DNA of 11,184 bases from Caryophanales bacterium (GTDB lineage Bacteria > Bacillota_I > Bacilli_A > RFN20 > CAG-288). The stretch covers positions 1 to 11,184 of the forward strand of contig JAJVUU010000056.1 in assembly GCA_021621525.1 (NCBI GenBank), written 5' to 3'. The notes beneath the pieces are model-generated. The model ran no database searches, was not told the origin of the DNA, and was given only the letters and a program-made list of their open reading frames with translations. Positions 6,758 through 11,184 of the stretch are shown here, piece after piece (position 1 is the stretch's first letter; every line of letters begins with the position of its first letter). Position numbers and translations under genes: made by a program.

Positions 6758-8038
6758 ATGAAATACAAAGCAAGAATCGCGGATAGCCTTTTAAAAGAAA
6801 AATTGGACACATTCGGAGCAGTACTGATCATTGGGCCAAAGGGATGCGGAAAAACAACAACAGCAAAGCAGCAATCAAAAAGCGTCATCGAATTTCAAGA
6901 CGAAGAAAAAAGAGACCAATATTTAAGTACGGCAAAAGATGCACCGAGCATGCTTTTAATCGGAGACAAAACCCGACTGTTCGATGAGTGGCAAGATGCC
7001 CCTAAAATATGGGGAGCAATCCGTAAGTCAGTTGATGATGAGCAGAAAACAGGATTATATATTCTGACGGGTTCAACATCAAAGAATGTTCAAGTGGCTC
7101 ACACTGGCACGATGCGAATCAGCACAATGAAAATGTATCCTCTAAGCTTATATGAATCTGAAGAATCCAATGGTTCCGTTTCACTGATGGAATTGTTCGA
7201 CAATCCGGATTCTTTCAAGGGATGTATTTCCAATTTAACAATAAAAGAACTTATCTTCGCAATCTGCAGAGGCGGATGGCCAACCTGTTTTAAAATCAAA
7301 AACGAAAACAACAAATTAGATGTTGCCGATGATTTGGTATACCAAATCTGCAACAAAGATATTTCGTCTATTGATGATGTAAAAAGGAGCCCTAAGTTGA
7401 CAAATGCGATTCTAAGATCCTATTCAAGAAACATCTGTACACTTTGCTACTATAAAACCATCTATCAAGATGTCAAATCAACAAATGATACATCCGATAA
7501 AAGCATCAGTGATTACATTGATGCATTAGAAAGACTTTATATCATAGAAGATATCGACCCGTGGTGCCCTGCAATCAGATCCAAAACAGCGATAAGATCA
7601 GGCAAAAAAAGGAATTTGATAGATCCATCAATTGCAGTCGCATCACTTGGAATATCCCCGGAATACTTTAATACCGATTTCAAAACACTTGGTTTTCTAT
7701 TTGAATCTTTATGCATAAGAGATCTGAAAATCTATTCTTCTAAGATGCGTGGAGAAATGTCATATTATCATGACAGATATGGATTAGAGGCTGACGGCGT
7801 ATTGCATTTAAAAGACGGAAGATATGCTTTGCTCGAATTCAAATTAGGCTCAAGCGAAATCGATGAAGGCGCAAAACATCTCTGTGAAATCGAACGATTG
7901 ATCAAAGAATACAATGAAAAAGAAAAACAAATGCCTTTGAGGCTTCCTGATTTGAAAATTGTCATCACTGGAACGGAGTATGGTTATCGAAGAGAGGATG
8001 GCGTTTTTGTCATTCCTATTGGGTGTTTAAAAGACTAG
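6758..8038 (+). CDS. AAA_14/DUF4143-type ATPase with nuclease-like C-terminus
   Basis: The protein has 426 residues. The N-terminal P-loop ATPase has Walker A GPKGCGKTT (26-34), a Walker-B-like segment ending in FDEW (D76, E77), a sensor-1-like LTGST (103-107) and the family signature RGGWP (171-175). A winged-helix-like middle (about 205-300) leads to a DUF4143-type C-terminal domain. There YYHDRYGLEADGVLHL (E344, D346) and ALLEFKLG (E360, K362) give the ExD...ExK spacing of PD-(D/E)xK nuclease folds. Proteins of this family are widespread in bacteria and archaea, and I know of no settled biochemical function; the nuclease-like core may be active since its acidic residues and lysine are kept. 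ATG 6758 is chosen over GTG 6749 because GAGGTGA (6746-6752) serves as ribosome site 5 nt before it. The gene is monocistronic, behind its own repeat-covered promoter. It sits in an accessory region beside an intron and an IS. Confidence 0.88.
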   Translation: MKYKARIADSLLKEKLDTFGAVLIIGPKGCGKTTTAKQQSKSVIEFQDEEKRDQYLSTAKDAPSMLLIGDKTRLFDEWQDAPKIWGAIRKSVDDEQKTGLYILTGSTSKNVQVAHTGTMRISTMKMYPLSLYESEESNGSVSLMELFDNPDSFKGCISNLTIKELIFAICRGGWPTCFKIKNENNKLDVADDLVYQICNKDISSIDDVKRSPKLTNAILRSYSRNICTLCYYKTIYQDVKSTNDTSDKSISDYIDALERLYIIEDIDPWCPAIRSKTAIRSGKKRNLIDPSIAVASLGISPEYFNTDFKTLGFLFESLCIRDLKIYSSKMRGEMSYYHDRYGLEADGVLHLKDGRYALLEFKLGSSEIDEGAKHLCEIERLIKEYNEKEKQMPLRLPDLKIVITGTEYGYRREDGVFVIPIGCLKD

Positions 8039-8413
8039 TGCTTCCTCTTAATTCTCAATCATTTTTGATGTCACAAAAAAGTTTTTCGATTCAAACATAT
8101 GACATAGTTGAACTGAGTTTCTAAATATTGCGGTCAGAGACTCGGTGAGCCGAAAAGACAGAACCACTACATATGAAAATCAATAACAACACCGAAAGTT
8201 TTTCAAATGATGTGGAAATGTAAATTGGAACACGAATGGATAGCCGCTGTAAAGAGTAGAACCATCAACAAAATAGATTACCTGTACCGTTTCCATAACA
8301 AAGTGCTTGTTTGATGATGTCAGAATGGAACTCTTGCCGGATTGGTTCTGAAGCGGATATGCAGGAATGGTGATAGGTTTGTGAGACGAATACAACATTG
8401 GGAGGCGAAGAAA
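8039..8413. other. 375-bp stretch without a supported gene
   Basis: No convincing coding frame or T-tailed terminator is visible here. A minus-strand frame (8180-8398) and a plus-strand fragment ending in YLYRFHNKVLV near 8312 are open but have no ribosome site or family likeness. A long stem-loop lies at 8112-8146. A ribosome site GGGAGG at 8400-8405 serves the next gene, whose promoter I could not identify with confidence. Confidence 0.5.
8112..8146 (+). other. 11-bp RNA stem-loop between the ATPase and orphan genes
   Basis: ACTGAGTTTCT (8112-8122) pairs along its full length with AGAGACTCGGT (8136-8146), using two G-U pairs, around a 13-nt loop. The G-U pairs fit an RNA rather than a DNA palindrome. 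No T-tract follows, so it is not an ordinary terminator. It may be a structured leader or a small RNA element. Confidence 0.4.
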
Positions 8414-9457
8414 ATGGATGATTTCTATAAAAAGCTACAGAAGCAATTGAAATGTATGACAGAGATTGAAAAGGATTCGTGGATTCTTTCACAGGCGAAG
8501 ATACTTCCGACTTGGAAGCAGGAGGATTTTTACAAGAGTATCTGCGGAACCAAGAAGGTTATAGACATGCCGGATCGCGACGAAATTACAGCATTTAGTG
8601 AAAAGGTCAGAAATGGCGATATTTCTGTAGAATATGAGACTCATTACGTCGAGTCTGATGATTATGGTCATTTTCATGATGACTGGGAGCATGATTTTTA
8701 TGATCCGAAGAATGCTATGAGTTTTATTTCGTCTGTAATCAAGGGATGCCATGATTTGATTATCCTGAAAGAATATGAAGATGCTTTCCAGATATTGGAT
8801 GATATCATAGGACTTAAGTTCGCCATTACTGATCATCCTGACACGGATGATTCCTGTCAAGAAGAATATATGGATCTTGATATGGCAATACATGAGGGAA
8901 TATTGTCAATTGATAGAAATTCCCTGCTTCGAGATTATACTGAATCATGCAGGCGCAGCATTAAAGACAGTAGCATTGCCGCTGAAAAGATTGTCTCAGC
9001 TCTTGAAATGGAACTTTTCAAGGGCTGCAAGACAGATGTCTGCATTTCAATTACTGAAAAGGATCCTCTGCTTTTGGAGATAAAGAAGAAACTGAAAGAT
9101 GATTTGGATAGATATGAAAAGGAGTTCACTGATAAAAGTAAAAAGGATAAGCATTATTGGGGCGAATATACTGATAAGGAGAGAATCCAACATATATCAG
9201 CGATGATCGAATGTTTTGAAAAAATCGGCAAGGAGCAAAAGAAACCTCAAAAATCATTCCTCAGATGGACATGGTCTCAGATATCTGAACTCATTTTGGA
9301 TTTGGAGGATGAACCATATATAGATGATCAAGTTCAGATTGGGGAAATATGGAATATCGTAGAAGTGCTTCTGAAACGCGGTGATTTTGATAAAGAGCCA
9401 TTAAAGGAGAGCATTCTAAAGGAAATATATGATAATCACATTCTTCCGGAATATTAG
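8414..9457 (+). CDS. Unrecognised acidic helical protein, C-terminus altered by an IS end
   Basis: I do not recognise this 347-residue protein. It lacks a signal peptide or membrane segment and is rich in charged helices. It has an acidic, histidine-bearing patch at about 74-97 (YETHYVESDDYGHFHDDWEH) that could bind metal. Helical segments around 100-140, 180-235 and 255-295 suggest a TPR-like or scaffold-type fold. ATG 8414 is preferred over an in-frame ATG at 8342 because GGGAGG (8400-8405) lies 8 nt before it. The last six residues (HILPEY) and the TAG stop are encoded by the left inverted repeat of the downstream IS. Before insertion the gene probably ended at GAT AAT TAA, that is, ...EIYDN. 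Codon use is AT-rich like the ATPase gene and unlike the transposase. Function is unknown; a role with the ATPase is possible from adjacency only. Confidence 0.75.
   Translation: MDDFYKKLQKQLKCMTEIEKDSWILSQAKILPTWKQEDFYKSICGTKKVIDMPDRDEITAFSEKVRNGDISVEYETHYVESDDYGHFHDDWEHDFYDPKNAMSFISSVIKGCHDLIILKEYEDAFQILDDIIGLKFAITDHPDTDDSCQEEYMDLDMAIHEGILSIDRNSLLRDYTESCRRSIKDSSIAAEKIVSALEMELFKGCKTDVCISITEKDPLLLEIKKKLKDDLDRYEKEFTDKSKKDKHYWGEYTDKERIQHISAMIECFEKIGKEQKKPQKSFLRWTWSQISELILDLEDEPYIDDQVQIGEIWNIVEVLLKRGDFDKEPLKESILKEIYDNHILPEY
9431..9436 (+). repeat. Probable left target-site duplication of the IS
   Basis: GATAAT abuts the left inverted repeat, and GTTAAT (11124-11129) abuts the right one. They match at 5 of 6 positions, so this is a plausible 6-bp duplication with one later change. 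AT-rich sequence makes a chance match possible. Confidence 0.45.
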
Positions 9458-9460
9458 GTG
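9437..9460 (+). repeat. Left terminal inverted repeat of the IS
   Basis: The 24-bp end begins CACATTCTTCCGG and ends ATATTAGGTG. Read in the frame of the upstream gene it encodes HILPEY and a TAG stop. Confidence 0.87.
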
Positions 9461-9501
9461 AACGAATTTTGGAAATTCATGCATTTTGCCCGCTTTGTTC
9501 G

Positions 9502-9517
9502 AAAAAGCAGGCTTTTT
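9502..9517 (+). terminator. Hairpin with T-run inside the left end of the IS
   Basis: AAAAAG (9502-9507) and CTTTTT (9512-9517) pair around CAGG, with the T-run as the right arm. An upstream GCTTT (9492-9496) could pair with the same A-rich arm instead, giving two exclusive folds. A terminator here would stop host transcripts from entering the transposase gene, which many insertion sequences do. The stem is AT-rich, so its strength is uncertain. Confidence 0.5.
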
Positions 9518-9529
9518 AATTGAAAACCA

Positions 9530-9558
9530 TTGAATCCGATGGAAATCAAGACTATAAT
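9530..9558 (+). promoter_or_regulatory. Transposase promoter
   Basis: TTGAAT (9530-9535), a 17-bp spacer and TATAAT (9553-9558) form a sigma-70-type promoter inside the IS. It predicts a start near 9565 and a leader of about 20 nt before ATG 9586. Confidence 0.62.
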
Positions 9559-9560
9559 AT

Positions 9561-9581
9561 TAGGTATACAATAGGTATACA
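9561..9581 (+). repeat. Direct repeat TAGGTATACA over the transposase transcription start
   Basis: TAGGTATACA occurs at 9561-9570 and 9572-9581, an 11-bp period (about one helical turn), each containing the palindrome GTATAC. The pair covers the predicted transcription start and ends just before ATG 9586. A self-repression site or an initiation-region duplication is plausible. Confidence 0.5.
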
Positions 9582-9585
9582 CAAA

Positions 9586-11106
9586 ATGAACAGCAGAAAA
9601 AGCGGAAAATATGCCATCCCGAAAGAAATCCTTGCACTCAAGCCCAAAGGGAAGGAAATAAAGGCAATAGGCGGACACTACTACGTCTATGATGTCAAGC
9701 ATGTCAAAGTGCCCGATGCGCAAGGGGCCGGCACCAAATGGAAGACCAAGTCCGGAAAATGCATAGGAAAGATCGAGCCCGGAATCGGGTTCGTTTCGAA
9801 TTCCGGACCCGATGAAAAGATAACCGTTGTCGAATTCTCCCAGTACCATCTCCCACTGACAGTCACATCCGGCGTTCTTGACAGCCTCAAAATGAGTTTC
9901 GGCCCTATGGAAGGAACCGAAATCTATCTCCTTGCGCTGATGGACTATGTCAACGGCTACACCTACATACGAGACTTCCAGGACACGTTCGAGCAGAGCT
10001 ATCTCTCGCTTGAATATCCAGGCATCTCTATGACCGACGAACACATATCGGATCTTCTGGACGGGCTCGGAAGAAGGACAGGGAAGGCGGACGGATTTAT
10101 TCAGGGACTGATTGATTCTTCGAAAAGGATAGCGGTAGATGGCCATGTCATACAGAGCGAGTCGGAATGCAATTCTTTGGCGGGCTTCGGAAACAAATAC
10201 TGCAAGCCTTCTTCTCCTCAGATGAACCTTCTCTGCGCTTACGATATAGACAGCGGCTCCCCTGTCTATGCCGACATTTTCGAAGGCGGACTTGTCGATT
10301 CAAAAAGCGTGGAAGACATGCTGTCGAGATACGCATTCAGAAACAAGCTGTTCGTTGTCGACACCGGATTCCATTCCAAAGACAACCTTTCAAAATTCAC
10401 CGAGAACGGATGCCATTACATCATTCCGCTCAGACAGAACTTTACGGAATGCCGGGAAATGACATCCGACCTTGAATTCCAGGGGGATTTCATATACAAA
10501 ACCTCATCGAAGACAGGGACTGAGATTAAATACAAAGCAAAGAAGGACGGCGGCCATGTGACGATCCTTTTCAGGGACGAAAGCGAAAACCTGAATGACA
10601 GAGTTGCATACAGAAGCCTGCTTGACGCCGGCACGGATGGCTATACCAAGGAAGAGTTCGAGGCAAAGAAGGACCTCTTCGGAGTCATCGTCATCAGGTC
10701 GGATATGAAAGACAGGACGGCCGAGGAAATATATGACGATTACAAAAAGCGATGGGGAATAGAGACATATTACAACCATCTCAAGAACTATCAGGGATTC
10801 AAGAGCCTTCATCGGTGCAGCTACTACATCCTGAGGGGGCTTTCCTTCATTTCCCTGATAGAAGGTATGATACATTCGGAATTGTGCGCAAGGAAGAAGG
10901 AAACGAAGCTCAAAGCCCTGTCGGAAAAGGAACTGCTTGTAAGGCTTGCCTTTGCGAAGGCGAAGAAGGAGGGTGGAGTCTGGATGGTCTGCAACGCAAA
11001 GAAGAAAGTGCAGGAAGCCTATTCGGCTTTTTCTCTCACAATGCCTTCCTCAATCATCGAGGTTCCTTATGGAAAAGAGGATAAAAAAGACAAGCTCAGC
11101 ACCTAA
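9586..11106 (+). CDS. IS4-superfamily DDE transposase
   Basis: This 506-residue transposase catalyses cut-and-paste movement of the surrounding IS by binding its 24-bp ends. The DDE triad is visible: D185 in IAVDGH, D259 in FVVDTGF and E393 in the motif Y386-x2-R389-x3-E393-x6-K400, which is exactly the YREK signature of IS4-related enzymes. An insertion-like beta-rich segment (about 295-375) separates the second aspartate from the glutamate, as expected for this superfamily. The N-terminal part (KAIGGHYYVYDVK) probably contributes to end binding. ATG 9586 is preferred over an in-frame TTG at 9520 because the promoter predicts transcription starting near 9565; the ribosome site is weak (AGGT at 9573-9576). 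The stop codon lies within the right inverted repeat. The exact IS4 subgroup is not certain from motifs alone. Confidence 0.92.
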   Translation: MNSRKSGKYAIPKEILALKPKGKEIKAIGGHYYVYDVKHVKVPDAQGAGTKWKTKSGKCIGKIEPGIGFVSNSGPDEKITVVEFSQYHLPLTVTSGVLDSLKMSFGPMEGTEIYLLALMDYVNGYTYIRDFQDTFEQSYLSLEYPGISMTDEHISDLLDGLGRRTGKADGFIQGLIDSSKRIAVDGHVIQSESECNSLAGFGNKYCKPSSPQMNLLCAYDIDSGSPVYADIFEGGLVDSKSVEDMLSRYAFRNKLFVVDTGFHSKDNLSKFTENGCHYIIPLRQNFTECREMTSDLEFQGDFIYKTSSKTGTEIKYKAKKDGGHVTILFRDESENLNDRVAYRSLLDAGTDGYTKEEFEAKKDLFGVIVIRSDMKDRTAEEIYDDYKKRWGIETYYNHLKNYQGFKSLHRCSYYILRGLSFISLIEGMIHSELCARKKETKLKALSEKELLVRLAFAKAKKEGGVWMVCNAKKKVQEAYSAFSLTMPSSIIEVPYGKEDKKDKLST

Positions 11107-11123
11107 TATTTCGGAAGAATGTG
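11100..11123 (-). repeat. Right terminal inverted repeat of the IS
   Basis: It begins CACCTAATATTTCGG and ends AAGAATGTG, the complement of the left end except for one base. It contains the TAA stop of the transposase gene (11104-11106). Confidence 0.87.
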
Positions 11124-11184
11124 GTTAATTAAAATTTTCCCATACTGTTGTACTATATAAATTGACATCTGACTAATAAAAACG
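11124..11184 (+). other. Right flank of the IS with a perfect -35 box at the window edge
   Basis: The flank starts GTTAATTAA, matching the proposed right target duplication plus the original stop codon of the interrupted gene. A consensus TTGACA (11162-11167) would place its -10 box just beyond the window, so a new transcription unit may start there. Confidence 0.35.

Larger units (their letters stand above)
9437..11123 (+). mobile_element. Complete IS4-superfamily insertion sequence, 1687 bp
   Basis: The element is bounded by 24-bp inverted repeats, 9437-9460 and 11100-11123, matching at 23 of 24 positions; each outer end begins CACATTCTTCCG with one internal G/A difference. It contains a single transposase gene, its own promoter, and a hairpin with T-run near the left end. 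Probable 6-bp target duplications flank it. G/C-ending codons are clearly more frequent than in the neighbouring genes, suggesting recent arrival from another genome. The left end overlaps the 3' end of the upstream gene; the right end overlaps the transposase stop codon. The ORF is intact, so the element may still be mobile. Confidence 0.88.

Noticed and set aside
8069..8105. ATGTCA...TGACAT short inverted repeat and an A6-G-T5 tract after the ATPase gene, considered as its terminator.
   Set aside because: The arms are only 6 bp with a 25-base loop and no terminal T-run, so termination is not supported.
8173..8223. Tiny ORF MKINNNTESFSNDVEM after the stem-loop.
   Set aside because: No Shine-Dalgarno sequence before its ATG and no supporting context.
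8180..8398. A 72-residue minus-strand ORF in the gene-less stretch.
   Set aside because: No ribosome site, no recognisable family, and it runs into the upstream region of the 8414 gene; open by chance.
9454..10146. Long minus-strand ORF (230 residues), and another at 10504-10875, opposite the transposase gene.
   Set aside because: They are complementary shadows of the transposase frame, which carries the full DDE and YREK motifs.

Overview
The window looks like a chromosomal stretch from a low-GC Bacillota (Firmicutes) bacterium. The evidence is AT-rich coding sequence, strong AGGAGG-type ribosome binding sites, a two-component operon with overlapping genes, T-tailed hairpin terminators, a group IIC intron and a lipoprotein of a Gram-positive gut/oral type. 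I cannot name the genus. The standard bacterial code is in use: TGA ends genes and tryptophan is TGG.

Layout. (1) 22-3432: an overlapping three-gene signalling operon. It encodes a six-helix membrane sensor with a degenerate kinase end, a membrane histidine kinase with an intact HDxLGN phosphoacceptor motif, and a NarL/LuxR-type response regulator. It closes with a palindrome over the stop codon and a terminator. (2) 3578-4063: a decayed lipoprotein gene with two in-frame TAG stops. (3) 4154-6190: an intact lipoprotein gene, partly paralogous to the decayed one. Its middle is unmistakably EF-Tu domains 2 and 3 without the GTPase domain, on an exported protein. Its start is preceded by a Shine-Dalgarno sequence 45 nt away, a 9-bp hairpin and two tiny upstream ORFs. 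(4) 6204-6624: a perfect 26-bp palindromic terminator followed directly by a compact group IIC-like intron of about 390 nt with no reverse transcriptase gene. Its domain V and domain VI can be folded by eye. (5) 6678-8038: a tandem 23-bp repeat overlapping a promoter that drives an AAA_14/DUF4143-type ATPase gene with a nuclease-like C-terminus. (6) 8414-9457: an unrecognised acidic helical protein. (7) 9437-11123: a complete IS4-superfamily insertion sequence with 24-bp inverted repeats. It landed next to the stop codon of the preceding gene and replaced that gene's last codons with IS-derived ones.

How the parts relate. The two-component operon may control the lipoprotein locus downstream, which has its own candidate promoter, but this is proximity only. 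The right half (intron, repeat-controlled ATPase, orphan gene, IS) reads as an accessory region. The strongest novelty candidates are the EF-Tu-domain lipoprotein with its odd translation-start region, the reverse-transcriptase-less group IIC intron seated on a terminator, and the stop-codon capture by the IS end.
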